A stretch of DNA of 64,000 bases from positions 1 to 64,000 of the forward strand of contig NZ_JBHLWN010000100.1 in the NCBI RefSeq assembly GCF_042432825.1, given 5' to 3'. The position numbers and the translations under genes were made by a program. The notes beneath the pieces are model-generated. The model saw nothing but the letters and a program-made list of their open reading frames with translations. It was not told the origin of the DNA and did not search any database. Positions 53,802 through 62,507 of this stretch are shown in pieces; the stretch's first letter is position 1, and every line of letters begins with the position of its first letter. This stretch comes from Gordoniibacillus chartarius. GTDB taxonomy: Bacteria; Bacillota; Bacilli; Paenibacillales; NBRC-103111.

Positions 53802-55976
53802 ATGAATTATTTTGACCCGAATGAATCGATTTACAGCAGAACCGGCGGGAAGGTGGAGGAGACACTGTCGGTTATCGCCGAGCGGTACATCGGAGCCAAT
53901 CCGCCGCATCCGTTCGTGTACCGTCTCTTCAGCGAGGACGGCTTCAAACGGATTCACGACTTCCGCTACGAGATGGATATGACGAGCAAATGGGCGGACA
54001 TGAAGAATGGCCAGGTTGTTTACGTATGGGCGAAGCTGTGGAGCGATCAGGCGACGGAGCTGAACTTCGGCATCAGCTGTTATGCTCCGGTGAACATTTA
54101 CATCAATGGGCAGGAGTCGTTCGCGTCGAATATTTCCGATGAAATGGCCCCGGCTCGTAAAAATGTGTTCCGCGCCCCGGTCGAGCGCGGCTGGAATCAG
54201 GTCGTCCTGAAGTATCTGAAGACGGCTGCCGGGTGCGGCGGGGTGTTCGGGACGGCTTCGTTCAAAAATTTCCCGCTGCATTTCATTGCACCGCTAGCAG
54301 AACGGGACGGACAGGAAGGCTGGGTGTATTCCGAGCCTACAGAGCAGGATTTGATTCCGCTGCTCGCCGGAGGGAGCGCTGAGGAACTCGCCCAGGGCGG
54401 TGTGAAATGGTACCCCGAGCAGCGATGGAGCGAGGCCGAGCTGGAAGCCGGCGCGTTCGCCCGGCAGTTCGGCGCCGAGCCGGGCCGGACGGCGTATGCA
54501 TGGACTTCGCTGGACAATACGGCTCCCGGGAAGCGGAAGGCAGCGCTGCGGGGCAGCCACACCGGAACGATCGTCGTGTATGTCGACGGTGTGGAGGCCT
54601 ATCGCAGTGCGGAAGCCGGAGAGTTCGCGCTGGAGACGGAGCTTGGCTTCGGCAGACACGATATCGCCGTTCTGTCCGAGTGCCTCGGCGGTCCGCGTTG
54701 GGGCTTCACACTGGAGACGGACGGCGCTCTGCAATGGCGGCAGCCGTTCCCGGTGGAAGGGCTCGCCGACCACTGGCTCTATCTGGGACCATTCCCTGCG
54801 GGGAAGCAGCCTGGAGTTCTTGAGCTGAGTGCTTCTGCGACCAAGGTGTTCGAGAACGGCGGGGATGGCGTCTTCTGGAGCGCCGATATGCCGGCTGGCC
54901 GCGTACGTCCTTATTTGGAGAACCCGCTGTTCGGCAAGTGGAACTATCCGCTCGGCGTTACCTTGTTCGGTTTGATGCAGACGGGGACGGCGCTCGGACG
55001 CGGCGATTACGTCGATTACGTGCTGCGGCATATCGAGAGCTGCACCGCCGCCGACGCGTACGCGCTATGGGATGCGGAGCGTTACGGCGCGCCCGGCGTG
55101 AACAACCAAATCGCGATGATCGACAGTCTTGACGACTGCGGCTCGTTCGGCGCCACGATGCTGGCGGGAATGAAGCACCGGGAGCTCGAAGGGGCACGCC
55201 AAACGGCGGAGCGAATTGCGGACTACATCGGCAACCGCCAGGACCGTCTGCCGGACGGGGCGCTGTACCGGGTTCGCGGCAGCGTCGATTTCATGGCCAA
55301 TACGATGTGGTGCGACGACTTGTATATGAGCGTTCCGTTCCTTTGCCGCTATTACGAGCTGACGGGAGACACCGCCACGCTGGATGATGCGGTGCGGCAA
55401 ATTTTGCTGTACAAGCAATATCTTTACATGCCGGGGCTTCAGATTATGTCGCACGTGTACGATTTGAAGAACGGCAAGCAGACGGAAGTCGCCTGGGGAA
55501 GAGGCAACGGCTGGGTGCTGTTTTCGCTCGCCGAGCTGTTACAGACCTTGCCCGAGGAGCATGAGGAACGCCCGGCGCTGCTGGTGTTTTTCCGCGACCT
55601 GTGCGAAGGCTACTTGCGTCTGCAGGGCGAACGCGGCTTATGGCACCAGGTGCTCACCGATCCGGAGTCCTACGAGGAGACGTCGTGCACGTCGATGTTC
55701 CTGTACGCGTTCGCCCGCGGTGTACGCTCCGGCTGGCTGGAGGATGCGCGTCCGTATGCGGCGGCCGTTCTCAAAGGGTGGGAAGGGCTGACCCGCGTCG
55801 GCATCGACAAGCACGGCAACGTTTACGGCGTTTGCCGGGGCTCGGGGTATTCGTTTGCCGCCCGCTACTATAAAGATGAGCTCTCCTGGCTGCTCAACGA
55901 CACCCACGGGATCGGCATCGTCATGCTGGCCGGCGTTGAGGTGCGGGAAATGATGCGCGCTCTTGAGACTCAATAA
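53802..55976 (+). CDS. GH105 unsaturated rhamnogalacturonyl hydrolase with N-terminal extension
   Basis: This 724-residue protein lacks a signal peptide. The C-terminal half (about 365-720) is a GH105 (alpha/alpha)6 domain: NTMWCDDLYMSVPFL with Asp505-Asp506, WGRGNGWVLFSLAELL, and a final GSGYSFAARYY segment. The enzyme cleaves unsaturated galacturonate from RG-I lyase products by hydration. The N-terminal half (about 1-360) is beta-rich, with DRFxx-type sandwich features seen in CBM-like domains, and is unusual compared with the short YteR. It is the first enzyme after the lipoprotein. GAGAGGGAGAG precedes the ATG. Confidence 0.85.
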   Translation: MNYFDPNESIYSRTGGKVEETLSVIAERYIGANPPHPFVYRLFSEDGFKRIHDFRYEMDMTSKWADMKNGQVVYVWAKLWSDQATELNFGISCYAPVNIYINGQESFASNISDEMAPARKNVFRAPVERGWNQVVLKYLKTAAGCGGVFGTASFKNFPLHFIAPLAERDGQEGWVYSEPTEQDLIPLLAGGSAEELAQGGVKWYPEQRWSEAELEAGAFARQFGAEPGRTAYAWTSLDNTAPGKRKAALRGSHTGTIVVYVDGVEAYRSAEAGEFALETELGFGRHDIAVLSECLGGPRWGFTLETDGALQWRQPFPVEGLADHWLYLGPFPAGKQPGVLELSASATKVFENGGDGVFWSADMPAGRVRPYLENPLFGKWNYPLGVTLFGLMQTGTALGRGDYVDYVLRHIESCTAADAYALWDAERYGAPGVNNQIAMIDSLDDCGSFGATMLAGMKHRELEGARQTAERIADYIGNRQDRLPDGALYRVRGSVDFMANTMWCDDLYMSVPFLCRYYELTGDTATLDDAVRQILLYKQYLYMPGLQIMSHVYDLKNGKQTEVAWGRGNGWVLFSLAELLQTLPEEHEERPALLVFFRDLCEGYLRLQGERGLWHQVLTDPESYEETSCTSMFLYAFARGVRSGWLEDARPYAAAVLKGWEGLTRVGIDKHGNVYGVCRGSGYSFAARYYKDELSWLLNDTHGIGIVMLAGVEVREMMRALETQ

Positions 55977-56027
55977 TCTATAAAGACCGATCGTAACGGA
56001 TATCCGGATTGAGGAGTGGACGATACT

Positions 56028-57392
56028 GTGTTTAGAAAAAAGACAATGGATTTTCCGGTAGACCGCTTCGGAGCGATCGGCGACGGTTTGACGAATTGTA
56101 CGGCCGCCATTCAGGCTGCGCTCGATGCCGCAGCGGAAGCGGGAGGCGGCCGCGTCGTGTTTTGGGAAGGCGTGTACATGTCGGGGGCGATCTACATTCC
56201 GTCGAACGTGGAGCTTCATATCGCCGAAGGGGCCGTTCTGCAGGCGATTGTGGACGACGATGCGTATCCGCTCATTTGGACGCGCGTCGCTGGCATTGAA
56301 ATGCATTGGCCCAGCGCGCTGATTAATGTGCTCGACCAACAGAACGTTGCCGTGAGCGGGAAAGGAATCGTCGACGGGCAGGGCGAATATTGGTGGGACC
56401 GGTATTGGGGGCAAGACAAGCTGGGCGGCATGCGCAAGGATTATACCGCCCGCGGCCTCCGCTGGGCCGTCGATTACGACTGCCGGCGGCCGCGGCTGCT
56501 GCTCGCCTCGAACTGTTCCGATGTCCGCATCGCAGACCTGACCTTCGTTCGTTCGCCGTTCTGGAACGTGCATATTTGCTATTCCGATCAAGTCGTCGTT
56601 AGCGGGCTGCGGATCGTTCGGAGCGGCGGTCCGAGCACCGACGGCATCGACATCGATTCGTCGTCGAACGTGCTTGTTGAGCATTGCGACATCGACTGCA
56701 ACGACGACAATATTTGCGTGAAGGCGGGCCGCGACGCGGACGGTCTCCGTGTGGGCCGCCCCTCCGAGCACATTCGGATTCAGCATTGCAAGCTCGGACG
56801 CGGGGCCGGCGTTACGCTCGGCAGCGAAACGTCGGGCGGCATCCGGTACGTGCATATTTCGGATATCGAGATGACCGGTACGGAGAACGGCTTCCGGCTG
56901 AAATCGGCGCGTACGCGGGGCGGAGTCATTGAGCACATCACGGTTCGGAATATTACGATGACCGATGTGCTGCGTCCGTTCAGCTTCCTGCTCAATTGGC
57001 ATCCCAGCTACAGCTATGCGTCGATACCGGACGATTTCGAAGGCGAGGTGCCGGAGCACTGGCGCGTCATGGCGGAGCCGGTCCTGCCTCCGGAGCGGGG
57101 GATTCCGGAGTTTCGCGATATCGACATTTCGGACATAACCGCGAACAGCCGGTTCGCCGCAGAGGACGGAAGAAGGTCCAAGGCGTTCGAGGTCGAAGCG
57201 TACGAGGAGAAAGCGATCCGGGACATCCGCTTCGCACGGATCGAGCTGAGCGTGAACGAGCCGGGCTTCATCGCTCATGCAGCGGACTGGACGATGGAGC
57301 AAGCGGTCATTCGTCTGACGGAACCGGCGGAGCTCCGCACGGACAACTGCCGGAATGTGCAACTACCAACCATCGAGGTGATCGAATCGTGA
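56028..57392 (+). CDS. GH28-like pectin hydrolase 1
   Basis: This 454-residue protein has a right-handed parallel beta-helix. The N-terminus reads FGAIGDGLTNCTAAIQAAL, and the active region reads STDGIDID and CNDDNICVKAG, with the paired Asp of GH28. The later GRGAGVTLGSE replaces the usual GHG His, so activity or specificity may differ from classical polygalacturonases. No signal peptide is visible. The start is GTG 56028 with GAGGAG upstream; GTG 56016 is too close. It acts in the RG-I/pectin locus. Confidence 0.82.
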   Translation: MFRKKTMDFPVDRFGAIGDGLTNCTAAIQAALDAAAEAGGGRVVFWEGVYMSGAIYIPSNVELHIAEGAVLQAIVDDDAYPLIWTRVAGIEMHWPSALINVLDQQNVAVSGKGIVDGQGEYWWDRYWGQDKLGGMRKDYTARGLRWAVDYDCRRPRLLLASNCSDVRIADLTFVRSPFWNVHICYSDQVVVSGLRIVRSGGPSTDGIDIDSSSNVLVEHCDIDCNDDNICVKAGRDADGLRVGRPSEHIRIQHCKLGRGAGVTLGSETSGGIRYVHISDIEMTGTENGFRLKSARTRGGVIEHITVRNITMTDVLRPFSFLLNWHPSYSYASIPDDFEGEVPEHWRVMAEPVLPPERGIPEFRDIDISDITANSRFAAEDGRRSKAFEVEAYEEKAIRDIRFARIELSVNEPGFIAHAADWTMEQAVIRLTEPAELRTDNCRNVQLPTIEVIES

Positions 57393-58057
57393 CAATCGCC
57401 AGGAAAATGTATCGGGCCCAGCTTCGCGCCGGCGCCGGCTCTGCGGCGATCGACGCCGTGCGGCAGGCGTCCGCAGCAGCGGAGCGGCTTGTGCGCGAGG
57501 GCGTACTGATGACGGCAGCGGGGTTTGCCTGGAACGACAATTTGTTTCTGTATTACGAGTGCGTGAAACGGGACGTCGCACCGGAAGAGCTGGTGCCGGG
57601 GCTGGAAGCTTACCTGGCCGAATGGCCGGGGAAGCCGGAGCCGCGCCATTGGATTCTGATGATCGATGTGTTCCATTTCAATGAGCCTGCGAGCGCCCTG
57701 CACTGGCGGCGCAAGCAGCCCGTCGAGCGCCGCGCCGGCCGGGTCGCCCATCTGAAGCCGGAAATGATGAGCAGCTATATTTACTATCACTACCAGCTTC
57801 AAGAGGAACGCGCCTTCTCGGGAGACAAGTACGAGATCATTGCGATGCACGAGAACCTGCTGTTCGGCTATCAGGAATTCCCGAAGGTAATCGAGGAGCC
57901 GGTAGTGCCTGGAAGACTGTCCACGAAGGGGACACCGGAGAACTGGGAAGATTCGCGGATGGATTTGCATTTTCAAGCTTGGGAAGACGGGCATCTGTAT
58001 TTTAAACATATCGATCAATTGTTTGCGTATTACGATGAAGGAGGAGAACAAGCATGA
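57389..58057 (+). CDS. Unknown 222-aa protein between two GH28 genes
   Basis: I do not recognise the family. The start is GTG 57389, overlapping the previous stop by 4 bp, with GAGGTGATC upstream. The stop overlaps the next GH28 gene by 4 bp, so it is tightly coupled to both. It is soluble, with FAWNDNLFLYYECVKRD near residue 46 and HWILMIDVFHFNEP near 87, which together suggest an alpha+beta barrel of the kind seen in L-rhamnose mutarotase; the second half has many aromatic and His residues. Similarity to mutarotases is only topological and is inferred. Confidence 0.65.
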   Translation: MTIARKMYRAQLRAGAGSAAIDAVRQASAAAERLVREGVLMTAAGFAWNDNLFLYYECVKRDVAPEELVPGLEAYLAEWPGKPEPRHWILMIDVFHFNEPASALHWRRKQPVERRAGRVAHLKPEMMSSYIYYHYQLQEERAFSGDKYEIIAMHENLLFGYQEFPKVIEEPVVPGRLSTKGTPENWEDSRMDLHFQAWEDGHLYFKHIDQLFAYYDEGGEQA

Positions 58058-59637
58058 TCGTCAGCATTCTCGATTACGGCGCTGTCGGCGACGGCGTGAC
58101 GAAGGCTACGCGCAGCATCCAGGCCGCGATTGACGCCTGTGCCGAGCATGGCGGCGGCACGGTGCTCGTACCGAAGGGGAATTATTTGTCCGGCACGCTG
58201 CTTCTGCGCTCGAACGTAACGCTTCATCTGGAGGCGGAAGGGCGCATCGTGAGCTCGATGGAGGAGGCCGATTTTACCGCGCCGGAGGGCTCCGATGAGC
58301 TGGAGCTTAGCGAAGGCCAAGGCAGCCGGGCGCTGTTGAGCGCAAGACATGCGGTGAATATTGCGGTGACGGGGCTTGGCACGATCGACGGGCGGGGCGA
58401 GCAGTTTCTGGAGCCGGAGGACGGCGTCAGCGATTATGTGCTGCTGCCGCTCGGGCAGTTCCGTCCGAAGCTGATCGACTTCGAGGGCTGCACGAACGTC
58501 GTGTTCCGCGACGTGACGCTGTACCGCGCTTCGTCGTGGGGACTGCATATGACCGGCTGCCGGACGGTAACGATTAGCGGCATTAAGATTCTCGGCCAGC
58601 AGCGCGGACCGAACAACGACGGCATCGACCCGGATTGCTGCCAGGATGTCCACATCTCGAACTGCCATATCGAGACGGGCGACGACTGCATCGTCGTCAA
58701 GACGACGAAGTACGGTGCAGAGCGCTACGGGGCCTGCGAAAATATTACGGTGACGAACTGCACGCTCATGTCGCACGACTCCGCAATCAAGATCGGCACC
58801 GAAACGCACGCCGACATCCGTAACATCACCGTGACGAACTGCGTGATCCGCAATTCCAACCGCGGCGTCGGCATCTGGGTGCGGGACGGCGCCACGATCG
58901 AGAATATGCTGTTCTCCAACCTGATCATGGAAACGAGACTGTTCAGCGACGAAGAGGAAATTAACCGCCAGCTGCGCTGGTGGGGCAAGTCGGAGCCGAT
59001 CTTCATTACGGCGGAGCGCCGTAACGGCGGCCAGCTGCCGCCCGGCAGCATCCGCAACATCCGCTTCCACAACATTATCGCCGAGACGGAAGGCTGCATC
59101 TATCTGGAAGACTCGGAGGAGAGCGTCATCGAGGACATCTCGATCCGCGGCCTGCGGACGAAGCTGCGCCGCGTAAGCGGCTACCCCGGCGGCTGGTTCG
59201 ATACGCAGCCTTCGGCGCGCGGCGTGTTCGCGCATCACATTCCGGCTTTGTTCTGCAAGCACGCCCGGAAGGTCACGCTCAGCGATATCGAGGTTGTGTG
59301 GGGCGAAGACAAAAGCGAGCATTGGTCGAACGCGGTATACGCCGAGCAGGTCGAAGATTTGATGATTCGCGGCTTCCGCGGCGCCGCAAGCGACGCTGAG
59401 CACAGCGTGATCGAGCTTCATCGCGTACGTGACGTCGTGGTGGAAGGCTCGCGGGCGGAGCGCGGCAGCGGGGTGTTCCTGAAGCTGGCGGATACGGCCG
59501 CTGAGGAACTGGCGCTGCTGAACAACGATCTGTCGAAGGCCGCTTCGGCGGTTCAAGCGGCGGACGGGGCTCCGGTAACCGGCTATTTCAGCACCGGCAA
59601 CCGGCTGTCTGCGGAAGGGGGAGCGCGCGATGCCTAG
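58054..59637 (+). CDS. GH28-like pectin hydrolase 2
   Basis: This 527-residue beta-helix protein starts YGAVGDGVTKATRSIQAAID. Active-site loops read NNDGIDPD and ETGDDCIVVK, with the third loop SHDSAIKIGTE, typical of bacterial exo-acting GH28 enzymes. No signal peptide is visible, so it would act on imported oligogalacturonides or RG-I fragments. It overlaps the previous and next genes by 4 and 8 bp. Possible activities are exo-polygalacturonase or rhamnogalacturonan galacturonohydrolase; the sequence alone does not choose. Confidence 0.88.
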   Translation: MIVSILDYGAVGDGVTKATRSIQAAIDACAEHGGGTVLVPKGNYLSGTLLLRSNVTLHLEAEGRIVSSMEEADFTAPEGSDELELSEGQGSRALLSARHAVNIAVTGLGTIDGRGEQFLEPEDGVSDYVLLPLGQFRPKLIDFEGCTNVVFRDVTLYRASSWGLHMTGCRTVTISGIKILGQQRGPNNDGIDPDCCQDVHISNCHIETGDDCIVVKTTKYGAERYGACENITVTNCTLMSHDSAIKIGTETHADIRNITVTNCVIRNSNRGVGIWVRDGATIENMLFSNLIMETRLFSDEEEINRQLRWWGKSEPIFITAERRNGGQLPPGSIRNIRFHNIIAETEGCIYLEDSEESVIEDISIRGLRTKLRRVSGYPGGWFDTQPSARGVFAHHIPALFCKHARKVTLSDIEVVWGEDKSEHWSNAVYAEQVEDLMIRGFRGAASDAEHSVIELHRVRDVVVEGSRAERGSGVFLKLADTAAEELALLNNDLSKAASAVQAADGAPVTGYFSTGNRLSAEGGARDA

Positions 59638-60433
59638 AGTCGTCGTTTCGTTCCCGGAGGGGAAGCACAAGGCGCTGACCATGAGCTACGACGACGGCCG
59701 TAACGCCGACAAGCGGCTCGTTGAGATTTTTAACAAGTACGGGATTAAGGGCTCGTTCCATATTAACGGGGGGCTGCTTGGCGGAGAAGATCGCCTTACG
59801 GCGGAGGAAGCCGCGGCCCTCTACCTCGGGCACGAAGTGTCGGCGCACACGCTGACGCACCCGACGATTGCACGCTGTCCGAAGGAGCAGCTCGTTTACG
59901 AAATCAACGAGGACCGCAGGGTGCTGGAGGCGGTTGTCGGCTATCCCGTGCGCGGCATGTCGTACCCGAACGGCTCTTTTAACAGCGGGATCAAGTCGAT
60001 GCTTCCGCATCTGGGCATCGAGTACTCGCGCCCGGTGCAAACGACCGGAGGCTTCGGCATGCCGGACGACTGGTACGAGTGGAAGCCGACCTGCCATCAT
60101 AACGACAAGCTGCTGGAGCGCGCCGAATCGTTCCTGCAGCTGCACAAGCGGCAGTATTTGTACTTGATGTACGTTTGGGGCCACAGCTACGAATTCGACA
60201 ACGACAGCAACTGGGACGTGATCGAGCGGTTCTGCGCCGCCGTCGGCGGCCGCGACGATATTTGGTACGCGACCAATATCGAGATTGTCGATTACATGAA
60301 TGCGTTCGCGGGGCTGAAGTTCTCGGCGTCCCGGGAGCTTGTGTACAATCCGTCGGCGCAGTCCGTCTGGCTCGAGGTCGACGGCCGCATCGTCGAAGTC
60401 GGCGGCGGCAAGCAAGTATCGCTGATTGGCTAA
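59630..60433 (+). CDS. Polysaccharide deacetylase (NodB/CE4-like)
   Basis: This 267-residue protein has the NodB-like deacetylase core: MSYDDGRNADKRLVEIFNKY (motif 1 with Asp-Asp), then HTLTHP (motif 2, metal His) and YPNG (a motif-3-like loop). The usual RxPY is changed to RGMSYPN. No signal peptide is visible, so it may deacetylate imported acetylated oligosaccharides rather than cell-wall glycan. Its place in the RG-I locus, with an 8-bp overlap to GH28, supports removal of acetyl groups from pectic fragments; this is inferred. Confidence 0.8.
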   Translation: MPRVVVSFPEGKHKALTMSYDDGRNADKRLVEIFNKYGIKGSFHINGGLLGGEDRLTAEEAAALYLGHEVSAHTLTHPTIARCPKEQLVYEINEDRRVLEAVVGYPVRGMSYPNGSFNSGIKSMLPHLGIEYSRPVQTTGGFGMPDDWYEWKPTCHHNDKLLERAESFLQLHKRQYLYLMYVWGHSYEFDNDSNWDVIERFCAAVGGRDDIWYATNIEIVDYMNAFAGLKFSASRELVYNPSAQSVWLEVDGRIVEVGGGKQVSLIG

Positions 60434-60490
60434 TTTGCGGCATTATCATGTACAATGGACGCATGAGGAACGGAAGGGAGCAGAAGTGCT

Positions 60491-61081
60491 GTGACGGCAT
60501 CGCGACTGGAACGCCAAATTGCGTTTATTATTGAGCTCGATAAGATGAAGAACATTTTCCGCAAGACGAAAGTGCTGGGGACCGACCGCCACGAGAATGA
60601 CGCCGAGCACACCTGGCACCTGGCGCTCATGGCGATCGTGCTCGCCGAGCACGCCAATGTGCCGGAGCTTGACCTTACCCGCGTTGTGAAGATGCTGCTG
60701 ATCCATGACGTGGTGGAGATCGACGCCGGGGACACGTTTGCTTATGACGTCAAGGGCCACGAGGACAAAGCCGAGCGCGAGCAGATGGCGGCGGACCGCT
60801 TGTTCGGCATGCTGCCGGAGGAGCAGCGGGACGAGCTGATGGCGCTGTGGCACGAGTTTGAAGCGAACGAGACGCCGGAGGCGCGGTTTGCGCTCGCGCT
60901 GGACCGGCTGCATCCGATGCTGCTGAATTTTCACAATAACGGACAGTCCTGGCGCGAGAACGGCATCACCCACGACCGCGTACTCGCCCGCAACAGCGTT
61001 ATCGAGAACGGCTCGGAGGCGTTGTGGGCTTATGCGAAGCGCATGGTGGAGGAAGCCTTGGCGAAAGGGATATTGAGTTAA
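60491..61081 (+). CDS. HD domain 5'-nucleotidase-like protein (YfbR type)
   Basis: This 196-residue phosphohydrolase has the HD-domain metal residues in ENDAEHTWHLALMA (His), LLIHDVVEIDAGD (His-Asp) and a later LALDRLHPM segment with Asp. It resembles YfbR/YGK1-type 5'-deoxynucleotidases. The start is GTG 60491 with GGAAGGGAG upstream. It lies 57 bp after the deacetylase but its role is housekeeping, so it probably marks the end of the sugar locus. Confidence 0.85.
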   Translation: MTASRLERQIAFIIELDKMKNIFRKTKVLGTDRHENDAEHTWHLALMAIVLAEHANVPELDLTRVVKMLLIHDVVEIDAGDTFAYDVKGHEDKAEREQMAADRLFGMLPEEQRDELMALWHEFEANETPEARFALALDRLHPMLLNFHNNGQSWRENGITHDRVLARNSVIENGSEALWAYAKRMVEEALAKGILS

Positions 61082-61105
61082 TCGGCGGTTTCTGGCTTCA
61101 TGACG

Positions 61106-61162
61106 AAACAGCGGCGGACTGGAACTTGAACGTAAAGTTCTATGCATCCTTGCCGCTGTTTT
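61106..61162 (+). terminator. Possible terminator after the HD gene
   Basis: AACAGCGGC (near 61106) pairs with GCCGCTGTT across a loop that itself holds GAACTT and AAGTTC, and TTTTTTC follows. It is a long-loop structure, so efficiency is uncertain. Confidence 0.5.
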
Positions 61163-61546
61163 TTCTTATTATACGCTAGCGTCCTCGAGCTAAGTCGATC
61201 CTTTAGCAAAGAACTGCGATAGCGCATCGACGTTCCGTAAGAAGAGGCAGTAACCGCTTTAAGCAAGGAATTGGTCGTGCGGATAACCTTTTGAGCTATA
61301 GCGGTTTCCGAAACCGTTATTTGGCTCGAGACTGGATGACTTACAATTTTAGTGGATTTTGAGGGCGTTATTTTCCAGCCATCAGGAAATCAAGCCCAAT
61401 TTCATCCATTGACCTTCGATAGCGCCGCCAAAGTCTCTATTTTGAATGAAAAGGGCGATAGCGGTGAAATAGGGCCCTCCCGATCGGCTAAACGAACCGC
61501 ATCAGCAACGCCAAGCCCCGTAGAAAAAAAGACGAAGTCATCCCTT
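61163..61546. repeat. Intergenic region with ATAGCG-type repeats and one palindrome
   Basis: The spacer has recurring GATAGCG or TATAGCG motifs at about 61218, 61299, 61421 and 61457. A near-perfect palindrome at 61298-61320 (CGGTTTC, C, GAAACCG, with outer ATA and TAT) is present. The 78-codon frame at 61352-61588 has no ribosome binding site or recognisable composition and was left out. Confidence 0.4.
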
Positions 61547-61568
61547 AAACGGGAGGCTCCGTTTTTTT
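61547..61568 (+). terminator. Rho-independent terminator-like hairpin
   Basis: AAACGG and CCGTTT pair around GAGGCT and are followed by a T7 run in the plus direction. The function is uncertain since no confident gene lies directly upstream. Confidence 0.5.
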
Positions 61569-61655
61569 ACTTTGCTCTCGTGACGTAGTTGACGTTAGGG
61601 CTGCTTAGTCCATCGTTGGGCTGAGCTTCTTGGGTTGTTTTCGGCAGCAGCCTTC

Positions 61656-62507
61656 TTAGGTGAGTCCATGGCGAAAGCCGTCCCGCCACGACGCATAGCG
61701 GGGCTTCCACCCGTGCCGAAGCGCTTTGCCGTTCGACGCCCCGCGCTCCCAGCTTGCGCCGCCGGGTTGAACGAGCGGTGCCGGGGCTCCCAGCGCGTCG
61801 GCAAATACCGGCAGCCATACGGTTGCGGGAGCCGGCTCGCAATCCGTAATGTTATAGATACCGGACGGCCAACCGATCGCTAGTACGGCGGCGCTAGCGG
61901 CATCTTCGACATGAATAAAAGAGCTGACGCCGTCTGCAGCCGGCAGCTGCCGCTGCTGCACTTGCTCGGCGATATAGCCGCCGGGGGTATACCAGGTGCC
62001 GGGCCCGTAAAATAACCCGTATCTCAGAATGACATAATCCGGCATTTCGGCTGCCGTGCTTTCGAGCGCATGGACCGCCTCGACCGTCGCATTCCGCGGC
62101 GGCGGCGCATCCAGGTCGAGCGGTTCGTCTTCGGCTGCAGGCCCATCGCCCGCAGCGTAGGCCCAGGAGATGCTCTGCGCAATCATCCGGCGCACGCCGC
62201 ATGCAAGCGAGGCGTCTACCAGGTTGCGCGTACCTTCCTTGCGGATTCTCGCGTGCTCGGCGAAGTTTCGTGCGCCAAGCGATGTGAGCTGATGGATGAC
62301 GGTGTCCGGCTTCGCATCGCGAAGTACGGCGAAGACGGCTTCCCGGTCGAAGACGTCCAGCGCAACGGGCCGCGCTCCCATCTTCTTCAGCGCTTCGGCA
62401 TGATGCCCGGTCCGGGTTAAGGCGGTCACCTCATGCCCCTCTTGTACCAGCAAGGGCACCAGCGCCCTTCCGATGACTCCGCTTCCTCCTGCGACAACGA
62501 TGTTCAT
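61656..62507 (-). CDS. NAD-dependent epimerase/dehydratase family protein
   Basis: This 283-residue enzyme has a Rossmann NAD(P) site (VAGGSGVIGRALVPLL near residues 4-19), a YGLFYGPG motif near 160 and a HVEDAA motif, all typical of extended short-chain dehydrogenases. The Tyr-x3-Lys catalytic pattern is not obvious. The substrate is unknown. It is cotranscribed with, and overlaps by 4 bp, the EamA transporter gene. Confidence 0.85.
   Translation of the reverse strand: MNIVVAGGSGVIGRALVPLLVQEGHEVTALTRTGHHAEALKKMGARPVALDVFDREAVFAVLRDAKPDTVIHQLTSLGARNFAEHARIRKEGTRNLVDASLACGVRRMIAQSISWAYAAGDGPAAEDEPLDLDAPPPRNATVEAVHALESTAAEMPDYVILRYGLFYGPGTWYTPGGYIAEQVQQRQLPAADGVSSFIHVEDAASAAVLAIGWPSGIYNITDCEPAPATVWLPVFADALGAPAPLVQPGGASWERGASNGKALRHGWKPRYASWRDGFRHGLT

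Noticed and set aside
55638..57362. 574-codon minus-strand open frame
   Set aside because: It is antisense to the GH105 and GH28 genes and shows only composition typical of shadow frames.
58030..59682. 550-codon open frame on the minus strand
   Set aside because: It lies wholly within the GH28 and deacetylase genes on the opposite strand and has a high Arg/His content from reverse G+C-rich codons with no domain signature.
61352..61588. 78-codon plus-strand frame
   Set aside because: It has no ribosome binding site, includes the terminator-like hairpin at 61547 and has no recognisable composition.
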